NCBI RefSeq assembly: GCF_900188255.1 | Contig: NZ_FZNS01000011.1 | Span: 54,310-118,309, forward strand | Reading direction: 5' to 3' | Length of the DNA stretch: 64,000 nucleotides | Source of the DNA: Hymenobacter mucosus | GTDB taxonomy: Bacteria; Bacteroidota; Bacteroidia; Cytophagales; Hymenobacteraceae | Shown here: positions 56,446 to 64,000 of the stretch, one piece after another | Position numbering within the stretch: the first letter of the stretch is position 1 | Layout of the letters: each line of letters opens with the position of its first letter | Made by a program: the position numbers and the translations under genes | Notes under the pieces: generated by a model | Databases searched by the model: none | What the model saw: the letters and a program-made list of their open reading frames with translations, nothing else | Told to the model about the DNA's origin: nothing

Positions 56446-56745
56446 CTACCCTTGCTGATACGCCTGCATGCCACCTATGAGGTTGCGCACGTTCTGAAAG
56501 CCTTGCTGCGTGAGGTACGCCTTGGCCGAAGCCGACCGGCCACCACCTTTGCAGTGCACTACCACTTCCTGCTCCTTCAAGTCTTCCAAATCGTCAAGCT
56601 TGCTGGGTAGTTCTCCCAACGGAATGTTTTGGCTGCCAGCAATGCGGGCTTCTTCGTTTTCCCAGGTTTCGCGCACGTCAATGATAACGGGGGCAGTGCC
56701 ATTTGCTTGGCGTTCTTTCAGTTCAGCCGTGGTGATGTCGTTCAT
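56446..56745 (-). CDS. Rhodanese-like domain protein, 99 aa
   Basis: Single rhodanese domain: LKERQANGTAPVIIDVRETW, ARIAGSQNIPLGELPSKL, and the active-site loop VVHCKGGGRSASA with C65. It transfers sulfane sulfur or serves in sulfur trafficking or redox signalling. The start is the ATG at 56745; a longer upstream reading is a shadow in another gene's frame. A TATGTTTG -7 element at 56774-56781 fits this start, giving a leader of about 23 nt. Confidence 0.87.
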   Translation of the reverse strand: MNDITTAELKERQANGTAPVIIDVRETWENEEARIAGSQNIPLGELPSKLDDLEDLKEQEVVVHCKGGGRSASAKAYLTQQGFQNVRNLIGGMQAYQQG

Positions 56746-56773
56746 GAATGTTGTGTAAAAGGGTGTGGAAGCA

Positions 56774-56781
56774 CAAACATA
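56774..56781 (-). promoter_or_regulatory. -7 element of the rhodanese gene
   Basis: The minus strand reads TATGTTTG, an exact TAnnTTTG, 29 bp upstream of the ATG. No clear -33 box. Confidence 0.5.
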
Positions 56782-56816
56782 GCGGGAAGCCCCGAAAGCA
56801 GAGCCGGGCGGCCTGC

Positions 56817-58682
56817 TTACTGCTGGCGTACGAGGCGCTTGGTTACAGTAAGACCATCGGGTAGGAGGAGGCGTACTAAGTACACGCCGGCGGGCAACTG
56901 CCCTAGATCCAGCGTTGCTTGTCCGGCCTGCGCAACGGGCTGTTCCCAAACCGTGCGCCCTAGGGCATCGAGCACCAAGGCGTGAGAGTAGCGGCCTTCT
57001 ACCTGCACGTGGCCATCGGTAGTGGGGTTGGGGTAAAGGCTGTAGTAAGCAGCTACGGCAGCTGGTGCAGTAGCCGTCGTAACGGTATTGCCCATCACGG
57101 GGCGCAGCATTACGGCCCCGGCCGTGCCTGCCTGCACCAACGATACGGGGCCCCACGCATTGGCCGTGTTCAGGAAAAAGGCTCCCGCGGGCGAGGCGTT
57201 GTTGAGGTCTACTCCAAACTCCACAAACTGCGTGGATGAACCCTGCCCGTAACCAGCGTAAAAGCGCGTACCCACGGCAACAGGAGCGTCGAAGCGTACC
57301 TCGACAAACTGCTGAGCTGCTGCCTGGGCCGCCGTTATCTGAGTGCTTTTGCTGGCTTTGGGGGAAGCGGCCGGGCTACCATTGTTGTCATCCCAAATGT
57401 TGACGGTGATGGTGCGGCCCGCCGATGTAGGAAAGGGGTAAATGCGAATGGCCCGCACGAAGTCAGCGCCGTTCAAATCAAAGCGGGTAGCGTAGTAGGT
57501 TTGAGGACCACCAGAGCTGATGGGCAAGCTGATGCTGGCTTCGGGCGTACCGTCGTCGTAAGCGTAAAAGTCAGCTAGTTCAGTGACGCGCGAAATCGTA
57601 TCGTTGCGTAGCGTGAGCGGGTTGGTTTCGTTGGTGATCAGCGTGACGCGCTGCCGCAGCTGCCGGGCCGCGGGCAGGTTGCCAGGTGCGCCCAGCCGAA
57701 TATCGCCTCGCACGGGCACTTGCCGCCCCTGCAGCCCCGCCGATAAGGAGGCGCCCCCCGTGAGATACTGCCGGGTAGGGCCGCCAGGCAGCACTTCTAG
57801 CGTACCCGTCCAGGTAATGGGGGTAGGAGCGGGGCCCGGGTCTAGGTTATTGGCTGTGGTACCTGCTTGGTCGTTTAGCTCCTGGGTGGGATTCAGGTTG
57901 AATTGTTGCCACGGCATAGCCGCGTACCGCTTAAGGGCGCTGGGCAAGGCCCGGCTGGTTGCAATGTCGCGGAAGGTTGAGTCGGTTGCGGTGCGGTTGC
58001 GGTCCAAGCGTACGTAGTCTATACTCCACGCGTCGCGGGAGTTATACTGGCTCCCAATGGTGCGAATCCGAAATTGAAAGGAGCCGTGCAAGTAAGCTGC
58101 TTGGTTGACGGGCAGCGCCTTAAAGCGGAAGATGCTGGTGTCGCCCTGGCTGCGCAGCCCCCACACCTGGGTCCAGTTGCCCGCTTCGTCCTTAAAGTCA
58201 ACGTACAGCCCAATCGCCCGCGACGTGCTGGCGCTAAAGGGCGGCCCGAAGATGGAACCTGCCTGCCAGTAAAAGCTCAGGAATACGTTGTCGGCGGGGG
58301 CAAGGCCGCTTAAATCAATGGGCTGCGAGATAAGCGAGTCGGTGTTGCCAATGGAGGCTGTGCTGTTGTAGGGTGCGCCCCTGCCATTGAGGCCATCGAG
58401 GGTGGCTGCATTGCGAGACGGTGGGCGCCGTGGAAAGCGGTTGTTTACCAAGGTGCCGCCCGCTGCTTGCCACCGCTCAATTGTGGGGCTACCTTCCCGC
58501 TGGTCCGAGAAGTCATCGAAGAAAGGTAACGCCAACGCCTGCGTGCGCCGGGCCACCGGCGTCTCTACGGGCTGCACTGGGGCCGCAGGCAGGGGCCGCA
58601 GCAACTGGCCGTAGCTGGCGCCAGACAGCAAGCTTAGCCCCATAGTAGCACTAGCAAACACAAAGCGTAATAGACGATTCAT
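56817..58682 (-). CDS. T9SS-sorted secreted protein, 621 aa
   Basis: From the ATG at 58682: signal peptide (MNRLLRFVFASATMGLSLLS) cut near SYGQ, several beta-sandwich regions (FDDFSDQREGSPTIERWQAA, VFLSFYWQAGS, IGLYVDFKDEAG), and a C-terminal type A sorting domain: YYSLYPNPTTDGHVQVEG, LDALGRTVWEQPV, GVYLVRLLLPDGL, then K-R-L-V at the end. The type IX system takes it across the outer membrane and usually anchors it on the surface. The catalytic or binding role of the main part is unknown. Confidence 0.85.
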   Translation of the reverse strand: MNRLLRFVFASATMGLSLLSGASYGQLLRPLPAAPVQPVETPVARRTQALALPFFDDFSDQREGSPTIERWQAAGGTLVNNRFPRRPPSRNAATLDGLNGRGAPYNSTASIGNTDSLISQPIDLSGLAPADNVFLSFYWQAGSIFGPPFSASTSRAIGLYVDFKDEAGNWTQVWGLRSQGDTSIFRFKALPVNQAAYLHGSFQFRIRTIGSQYNSRDAWSIDYVRLDRNRTATDSTFRDIATSRALPSALKRYAAMPWQQFNLNPTQELNDQAGTTANNLDPGPAPTPITWTGTLEVLPGGPTRQYLTGGASLSAGLQGRQVPVRGDIRLGAPGNLPAARQLRQRVTLITNETNPLTLRNDTISRVTELADFYAYDDGTPEASISLPISSGGPQTYYATRFDLNGADFVRAIRIYPFPTSAGRTITVNIWDDNNGSPAASPKASKSTQITAAQAAAQQFVEVRFDAPVAVGTRFYAGYGQGSSTQFVEFGVDLNNASPAGAFFLNTANAWGPVSLVQAGTAGAVMLRPVMGNTVTTATAPAAVAAYYSLYPNPTTDGHVQVEGRYSHALVLDALGRTVWEQPVAQAGQATLDLGQLPAGVYLVRLLLPDGLTVTKRLVRQQ

Positions 58683-58801
58683 ACGCGTAAGGATGGTTTT
58701 AGCGGAAGAAAACAAGGCACTGCGCCCCAGTGCCCCAAAGTAAACGCCCTACTTGGTAAGGCATGGGTCGGCGGTAGCCACCTACTATACTCTCCTCAAC
58801 G

Positions 58802-58834
58802 AAAAAAGGTCCGCTGCTAATACAGCGGACCTTT
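58802..58834 (-). terminator. Terminator of the PASTA-domain gene
   Basis: AAAGGTCCGCTG (58805-58816) and CAGCGGACCTTT (58823-58834) form a perfect 12-bp stem. On the minus strand a T-run follows. It lies 42 bp past the stop codon. Confidence 0.85.
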
Positions 58835-58876
58835 GATACCGGGTTCACAGTAGGTTAGAAGCGTCGGAGCAGAACG

Positions 58877-59662
58877 TTATTGCACGTCCTTCACCGGGGC
58901 TTGGCCCGCCACCCATAAGTCTACAAGCTGACCCATGCGGATGGTGGCGCCGGGGCCTGGCACGGGGCGCTGCTTTACTACGGTGCCATCCGTTTGGCCT
59001 TCCTCGGGCTCCTGGTAGAAGATTTCACCTACTTGCAAGCCTTGGCCTGCCAGCAGCGTAGTTGCTTCATCAACTGGCATGTTTACTAGATTTGGCACGG
59101 GGAATTCCTGGTTGCCCAGGCCATCACCTACTTCTAAGTCTACCTTGGTGCCCTTGGCAATGGCAGAACCAGGCGTGATTTCCTTGCCACCCACAAACTG
59201 CTTTAGCACCTCATTCTGGCGCAGATCAGGCACTAGCTTGATTTGGCCAATCACTAGGTCATAGCTTTTCAGAATCATCTGCGCATTCTTCACCGAGCCG
59301 TCCGTGAGCTTGGGCATCTTGATTACCGGCGGGTTTTTCATAGCCACCGAAATGTAGATTTTGCGGCCCTCCTTTACCTTCTCGCCAGCCTGGGGCTCCT
59401 GGGTCAGTACCGTGCCCGGCCGGATGCTGGCCGAATAGCTGCTGTCGTCCACGAAGAAGGCCAAGTCCCGCTCGTCCAGGTAGTCTTCCAGGTCGCCCTG
59501 GTTCATGCCCGTAATCTTGGGTACCACAATGGTTTCGCCGTGGTTCGTGGTGATGGGCAAGTACACGTAGAAGAACCCGAACACAAGCGCAGCCGCCGCC
59601 ACCAGAATGATTACCACGTGTTTAACGAGGTCAGCGGGCGTATCGGATTTAAAGAAGGACAT
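58877..59662 (-). CDS. Membrane-anchored PASTA-domain protein, 261 aa
   Basis: From the ATG at 59662 (MSFFKSDTPADLVKHVVII); a second ATG 15 codons upstream is less typical of the family. One membrane helix (VVIILVAAAALVFGFFYVYL) and then three PASTA repeats in the periplasm (VVPKITGMNQGDLEDYLDER; IKMPKLTDGSVKNAQMIL; FPVPNLVNMPVDEATTLL). PASTA domains bind peptidoglycan fragments or beta-lactam-like ligands. No kinase domain is attached, as in other Bacteroidota. Its neighbour ddl supplies peptidoglycan precursors. Confidence 0.85.
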   Translation of the reverse strand: MSFFKSDTPADLVKHVVIILVAAAALVFGFFYVYLPITTNHGETIVVPKITGMNQGDLEDYLDERDLAFFVDDSSYSASIRPGTVLTQEPQAGEKVKEGRKIYISVAMKNPPVIKMPKLTDGSVKNAQMILKSYDLVIGQIKLVPDLRQNEVLKQFVGGKEITPGSAIAKGTKVDLEVGDGLGNQEFPVPNLVNMPVDEATTLLAGQGLQVGEIFYQEPEEGQTDGTVVKQRPVPGPGATIRMGQLVDLWVAGQAPVKDVQ

Positions 59663-59843
59663 TGAGGGAAAGCTAATGGTTGGAAGCTGGCGCGCCAGCC
59701 AAGACAAAACTAGGGATTAGAATACGAGAAGCTAGTACTCCGCCTCGGTAGGAGGGCCCAGAGCAAGTAAAAGACCAGCAGTAAAAACACACCAGCTACC
59801 TATTTCCAGGGCCCTTTCTCCTTGGAGGAAGGGCCCTGGAATA

Positions 59844-62543
59844 TTACCCTTGCACCGTTGCCTTCTCGTTGCGTTGCTTTCCAAACTCCAGAATCTGGTC
59901 GATAAAGTCGTAGGGTGTGTAGCCGGCCAGGGCAGTTTGGTGGAAGATGCACGTAGCGGGCGTCATGCCCGGTAGGGAGTTTACCTCAATAATGAGTACC
60001 TCCACGGCTCCGTTCTGGCGCACGCGCACGAAAGCATCAATGCGAGCGTAACCCTGAATGTTCAGCACCTCGGCCACGCGGCGCAGTTCCCGCTTCACTT
60101 CTTCCGAAATCCGCTGGCGCTCTTGTAAGTCGGCAGCGTAGCGCGCCGGCGTAATATTCTGCCCTTCGCCCGCAAGAAACTTCTCTTCCAAGCTCAGAAC
60201 CTCACCGGTAGCCAAAGCTTCGGAAGCCTCGAATACCTCAATTTGCAGTTCGCCATTGTCGCCCCAGTGCGTGAGCAGGCCGCCCGTCACTTCCAGGAAG
60301 TGAGCGGCTCCGTCGCGGTCAATGAGGGTTTCTACCAAAAAGGCATCCTTCTGCGGGAATTCTTCCTTGAAACCCAAGCTCAGGGTAGTCGCCTCGGCGG
60401 GTATCAGGCTTTCCTGGTCGCGGAAGATGAGGCGGGTGAAAGCTTCCAGCTCCGCCCGGTTCTTGATTTTCTTTACTGCTGACGAGCAGCCATCATCGGC
60501 GGGCTTAGCAATGAAGGGGTAGGGGAACTGGGTTTCGAGGCTGCGGTAGAAGCCTTCGGCATCGGCCTGCCACTCCAGGCGGTTGGCCATGCGGTGTTCC
60601 GCTACGCGCAAGCCAGCCTCACGCAGCCGGCGGTTGGTTTCAAACTTGTTGATGGTAATAGAGCTGCTGTCCACGCCCGAGCCGTTGTAGGGCAGGCCGT
60701 ACGATTCCAGTTCTCGTTGCAGCGCACCGTCCTCGCCCGGCCGACCGTGCAGGGCAATGAACACCTCATCGACCATGCCCGCCAACTCCTCAAACGTCAC
60801 GCGCCGGGGCTGGGCCGTGGGCTGCCCGGCATACGTGCTGGTGATAGCCTGAGCCTCGTGGCGAATCCGCTCTAGAATGGGGTGCAGGCTGTGGCCCGCT
60901 TCCTGGTGCTCTACCTTTTCGCGAATGTCGTCGGCGTTGTCCTTGAGCATCACGTTGATAGGTAGCACGTAGAGGCGGAACTCCTGGCTGTTGCCAGTCA
61001 GGAACACAGGTACGGGCTCGTACTTCACCGAGGAAGCCAGCTTCTCGTAAATATTGCGGCCGCTTTCCACCGAAATGTGGCGCTCCGAAGAGTAACCACC
61101 CATAATGACGGCCACCTTGGTGCGCTGGCGCTCCTCGCTGGCGCGGGCAGCTACGGCATCATCTAGTTGCGTAAGCAGCGCCGCCAGCTTCACCGGGCGC
61201 AGGCCAGCGCGGCGCCGCGCGGCCAGGGAAGTGCGAATCAGGTAGGTAAGGAACTGCGACGGGTTAAGCCCAATTTCTGCCGCTTGATGGAAGAAAAATG
61301 AAGCCGGCAGCATACCCGACGTCGTGTTGGGGTCGTTCAGAAACAGCTGGCCGTCGGGACCAATGAAGCCGTCGAGACGGGCATACACTTGGAAACCGAA
61401 GGTGCGGAACATTTCCTCACAGGCTTCACGAATACGCTGAATTTCGGCCTCCGGCAAGTCAATGGGCGTAACTTTACGGGAAAGGCCCGGCAGGTACTTG
61501 GAGCGGTAATCGAACATCTCCTCACCCTTCACGATTTCGGTGGGCGGCAGGGCTAGGGGCTGACCGGTGGGGTCTTCCACTACAATGCACGAAAACTCGC
61601 GGCCCTGTACGAAGCTCTCTACCAACACCTGGGTTTCACCTTCCACGCTGGTGAGGCGCACGGCCTCCGCCGTTTGGAGTCGCTCGTTCAGGGTGCGGAG
61701 CAGTTGCTCGGGTTGGTAAATCAGCTCGGGCTCGTCGTTGAGCACGACGGGTAAGCCTATACCCTCGCGGATGTCTACTAGCTGCTGCAGCCACACAATC
61801 TTCTTGTGCTCGGCTAGGCCTTGCCATTCGGCCTGGGTTACTGTTTTGCGGAACAGGCTTCGCTCAATGGCGGCTGCAAATTTGGCTACGTCGGCTTCGC
61901 GCAGAATGCTAACGCCAATGCTGCTCCCCTGGCGCGGGGCCTTAAATACCAGCGGCAAGCCCAACTCACGCGTCAGGTAGCTGAGGGTAGCCTGCGGGTC
62001 AGCCGTGTCCCACTCTTCGGCCGTAATTTGGCGGAAGTCGGGGGTAGGGCGGCCCAGGGCCTTAAGCAGCTTTTTCTGCGCAATTTTATCAATGCCGAAA
62101 GCCGAGGGCAGAATGCCGGAGCCGGAATACGGCACGCCATACCACTCCAGCAAGCCCTGAATAGCGCCGTCCTCGCCCGCCGGCCCGTGCAAGGCCAAGA
62201 AGGCAAAGTCAATGAGTTGGGGCAACTCGTGGGGTAAAATGCGCCGGCCCACTTCCGCAATAATGCGGTCTTGGTCCTCCACGCTCAGGTCGCCCAGGCT
62301 TTCCAGGTACATCTGCACGGGCAACTCCGTGCGCGGCAGCGCCGACACGGGCGGATAGAAGTCGCGGATGGTGCCTTTATAGATGTAGTGCCAGTCGAGC
62401 AGAATGAAGTTGCCGCGGCTGTCCACAAATACGGGCACGGCCTCAAACAAGGCTTTGTCCAGGTTATCGTATACGGTGCGGCCGCCCGCAAAGGAAATTT
62501 CCCGCTCACGCGACGGGCCGCCGAAGAAGATGCCAATTTTCAT
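59844..62543 (-). CDS. ddl: Tandem D-alanine--D-alanine ligase fusion, 899 aa
   Basis: Two complete Ddl-like units in one chain. Unit 1 (about 1-460) starts MKIGIFFGGPSREREISFAG and has ALHGPAGEDGAIQGLLEWYG, PLVFKAPRQGSSIGVSILRE and FLNDPNTTSGMLPASFFFHQ. Unit 2 (about 480-899) starts KVAVIMGGYSSERHISVESG and has ALHGRPGEDGALQRELESYG, PFIAKPADDGCSSAVKKIKN and IEVNSLPGMTPATCIFHQ. Both have ATP-grasp and substrate loops, so both may be active. Ddl makes D-Ala-D-Ala for cell wall. The double form is about 2.5 times normal length. A TACCTTTG box 8 bp before the ATG suggests a very short leader. Confidence 0.88.
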   Translation of the reverse strand: MKIGIFFGGPSREREISFAGGRTVYDNLDKALFEAVPVFVDSRGNFILLDWHYIYKGTIRDFYPPVSALPRTELPVQMYLESLGDLSVEDQDRIIAEVGRRILPHELPQLIDFAFLALHGPAGEDGAIQGLLEWYGVPYSGSGILPSAFGIDKIAQKKLLKALGRPTPDFRQITAEEWDTADPQATLSYLTRELGLPLVFKAPRQGSSIGVSILREADVAKFAAAIERSLFRKTVTQAEWQGLAEHKKIVWLQQLVDIREGIGLPVVLNDEPELIYQPEQLLRTLNERLQTAEAVRLTSVEGETQVLVESFVQGREFSCIVVEDPTGQPLALPPTEIVKGEEMFDYRSKYLPGLSRKVTPIDLPEAEIQRIREACEEMFRTFGFQVYARLDGFIGPDGQLFLNDPNTTSGMLPASFFFHQAAEIGLNPSQFLTYLIRTSLAARRRAGLRPVKLAALLTQLDDAVAARASEERQRTKVAVIMGGYSSERHISVESGRNIYEKLASSVKYEPVPVFLTGNSQEFRLYVLPINVMLKDNADDIREKVEHQEAGHSLHPILERIRHEAQAITSTYAGQPTAQPRRVTFEELAGMVDEVFIALHGRPGEDGALQRELESYGLPYNGSGVDSSSITINKFETNRRLREAGLRVAEHRMANRLEWQADAEGFYRSLETQFPYPFIAKPADDGCSSAVKKIKNRAELEAFTRLIFRDQESLIPAEATTLSLGFKEEFPQKDAFLVETLIDRDGAAHFLEVTGGLLTHWGDNGELQIEVFEASEALATGEVLSLEEKFLAGEGQNITPARYAADLQERQRISEEVKRELRRVAEVLNIQGYARIDAFVRVRQNGAVEVLIIEVNSLPGMTPATCIFHQTALAGYTPYDFIDQILEFGKQRNEKATVQG

Positions 62544-62551
62544 AGGTAGTG

Positions 62552-62559
62552 CAAAGGTA
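62552..62559 (-). promoter_or_regulatory. -7 element of ddl
   Basis: The minus strand reads TACCTTTG, an exact TAnnTTTG. It ends only 8 bp before the ATG, so transcription would start almost at the start codon. Confidence 0.45.
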
Positions 62560-62688
62560 GTATTTCGGGAGGTGATGGGGTAATGCCAGCACCAACTGAC
62601 CAGCAGATAACAAACTGCCGTACCCTATGTCTACGCTACTAGCGGCCGCAATACGCAGCTACGGCATCACTTCATTACCCCAAACTCT

Positions 62689-62696
62689 TACCTTCG
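62689..62696 (+). promoter_or_regulatory. -7 element of pgk
   Basis: TACCTTCG, the same variant as before recQ, 27 bp upstream of the pgk ATG. It gives a leader of about 20 nt. The 180-bp divergent gap 62544-62723 holds no gene. Confidence 0.5.
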
Positions 62697-62723
62697 CCCC
62701 ATCCCAAACCCCAATTCCATTCC

Positions 62724-63908
62724 ATGAAAACCCTCGATCAGTACAACTTCGCCGGCAAGCGTGCCGTGGTGCGCGTGGATTTCAACGTGCCCCTCGATAA
62801 AAGCTTTACCATCACCGACGACACGCGCATTCGAGCCGCTACGCCCACTATCAAGAAGATTTTGGCCGATGGTGGCGCCGTAGTGCTCCTCTCGCACCTG
62901 GGCCGGCCCAAGGGTGGCCCTGAGGAAAAGTACTCTCTAAAGCACATTTTGCCGCGCCTCGGTCAGGAGTACGGCCAGGAAGTGCAGTTTGCCGATGATG
63001 CCCTGCAAGCCGAGGGAAAAGCGCAGGCGTTGCAAGCTGGCCAGGTGCTGTTGGTAGAAAACGTGCGTTTCTACGGCGAGGAAGAGAAAGGTGATGCTGC
63101 CTTCGCAGAAAAGCTCAGCAAGCTCGGCAACGTGTACGTGAATGACGCCTTCGGAGCGGCGCACCGTAAGCACGCCTCCACCGCCGTCATTGCCGATTCT
63201 TTCGCCCCTGAGGACCGCGTAGGCGGCTACCTACTGCAAGGCGAGCTGGACAACGCCAAGAAGGTGCTGGAGCAGGCCGAGCGCCCATTCACCGCCATCA
63301 TGGGCGGCGCCAAGATTTCGGACAAGATTCTCATCATTGAAAAGCTGCTCGACAAGGTAGACAATCTGCTCATTGGTGGGGGTATGGCTTATACCTTCGC
63401 CAAAGCGCAGGGCGGCGAAATCGGCAATTCTCTCCTAGAGGCTGACAAGCAAGAGTTGGCCCTCCAGCTCATTGAGAAAGCCAAAGCCAAGGGCGTAAAC
63501 CTGGTGCTCCCTACCGACAGCGTTATTGCCGACAAATTTGCCAACGACGCAGCCACGCAGGTAGCTGCCAACGGTCAGATTCCGGCCGGTTGGATGGGTC
63601 TGGACCTCGGCCCGGAGTCAACCAAAGCCTTTACGGACATCGTGCGCCAGTCGAAAACCATCCTGTGGAATGGCCCGATGGGGGTGTTTGAGATGAGCAA
63701 CTTTGCTACCGGCACGGAAGCGGTGGCCCAGGCTATTGCCGATGCTACCCAAGCCGGAGCCTTCAGCCTCATCGGCGGCGGCGACTCGGCCGCTGCTGTC
63801 AACCAGTTGGGCTTCTCGGAACAGGTATCCTACATCAGCACAGGTGGCGGTGCCCTGCTGGAATACATGGAAGGCAAGGAACTGCCCGGCGTAGCTGCCC
63901 TAGGTTAA
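62724..63908 (+). CDS. pgk: Phosphoglycerate kinase
   Basis: 394 residues, the usual bacterial length. Transfers phosphate from 1,3-bisphosphoglycerate to ADP in glycolysis. Motifs: KRAVVRVDFNVPLD, DDTRIRAATPTIKKIL, LLSHLGRPKGGPEEKYS, ENVRFYGEEEKGD, DAFGAAHRKHAST, FTAIMGGAKISDKI, GMAYTFAKA, ILWNGPMGVFEM and IGGGDSAAAV. Active-site Arg and the nucleotide loop are intact. Divergent from ddl. 92 bp of sequence after the stop carries nothing I can name. Confidence 0.97.
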   Translation: MKTLDQYNFAGKRAVVRVDFNVPLDKSFTITDDTRIRAATPTIKKILADGGAVVLLSHLGRPKGGPEEKYSLKHILPRLGQEYGQEVQFADDALQAEGKAQALQAGQVLLVENVRFYGEEEKGDAAFAEKLSKLGNVYVNDAFGAAHRKHASTAVIADSFAPEDRVGGYLLQGELDNAKKVLEQAERPFTAIMGGAKISDKILIIEKLLDKVDNLLIGGGMAYTFAKAQGGEIGNSLLEADKQELALQLIEKAKAKGVNLVLPTDSVIADKFANDAATQVAANGQIPAGWMGLDLGPESTKAFTDIVRQSKTILWNGPMGVFEMSNFATGTEAVAQAIADATQAGAFSLIGGGDSAAAVNQLGFSEQVSYISTGGGALLEYMEGKELPGVAALG

Positions 63909-64000
63909 GTAGCCATACAGAAGTAAGCGTATAGTGCGCAATTGGTAGCTTGCGGCATGCGACGACCTGCCACCGAGTTGAGTTCGGAAGAAGTGACGTG

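Noticed and set aside
56446..57156. Extended 236-codon reading of the rhodanese gene
   Set aside because: The added N-terminus overlaps the T9SS protein's coding end and is Arg/Pro-rich shadow; promoter and family length support the ATG at 56745.

Overview
The window looks like a stretch of a Hymenobacter-like Bacteroidota (Cytophagales) chromosome. Signs of this are the high GC content, a type IX secretion (T9SS) sorting tail, Bacteroidota-style promoters (TAnnTTTG and a TAnnTTCG variant), IntDOT-like tyrosine recombinases and a fused double Ddl. The assignment comes from protein and promoter style only. No 16S gene is present.

Positions 1 to about 41,750 are most of a siphovirus-type prophage. 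Terminase, portal and the lysogeny/replication genes are not seen, so the left end lies outside the window. 37-5684 is a run of small, mostly unknown genes around a Mu F-like minor head protein. 5812-18928 is the head and tail operon: prohead protease, HK97-type capsid, connectors, tail terminator, FN3 structural protein, a 1038-residue deacetylase-plus-glycosidase, tail tube, tail assembly chaperones joined by a probable -1 frameshift, and tape measure. 27375-36656 encodes the distal tail, fibres and a beta-helix tailspike. 36773-40244 is the lysis region: coiled-coil membrane protein, cupin, holin-like protein, lipoprotein, NlpC/P60-like endolysin and small membrane proteins. 40316-41689 is an integrase on the minus strand, next to a tRNA-Arg(CCG) gene that is the likely attachment site.

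An accessory block at 18930-27300 interrupts the structural genes. It holds two exported cargo proteins on the minus strand, two related ribbon-helix-helix (RHH) proteins, a second tyrosine recombinase, a lone recombinase arm-binding domain, and two related GIY-YIG-like nucleases, one with six alternating zinc fingers. It also has a HicAB-like toxin-antitoxin pair, a dense regulatory stretch with seven 11-bp-phased repeats, and a decayed gene copy. A 24-bp sequence sits at exactly the same distance before the start codons that open the two structural operons (5812 and 27375), suggesting a shared late promoter or leader.

42,028-64,000 is host chromosome: two Ohr peroxidases (one with an OhrR regulator), a transglutaminase-like protein, sucC, a GH113-like hydrolase, a LolD-like ATPase, an annealing-protein-like gene, recQ, a cation/proton antiporter, a DJ-1-family protein, a monooxygenase-like protein, an NADP-dependent oxidoreductase, a rhodanese, a T9SS cargo protein, a PASTA protein, the tandem Ddl and pgk. 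Strong hairpin terminators separate most of these units.
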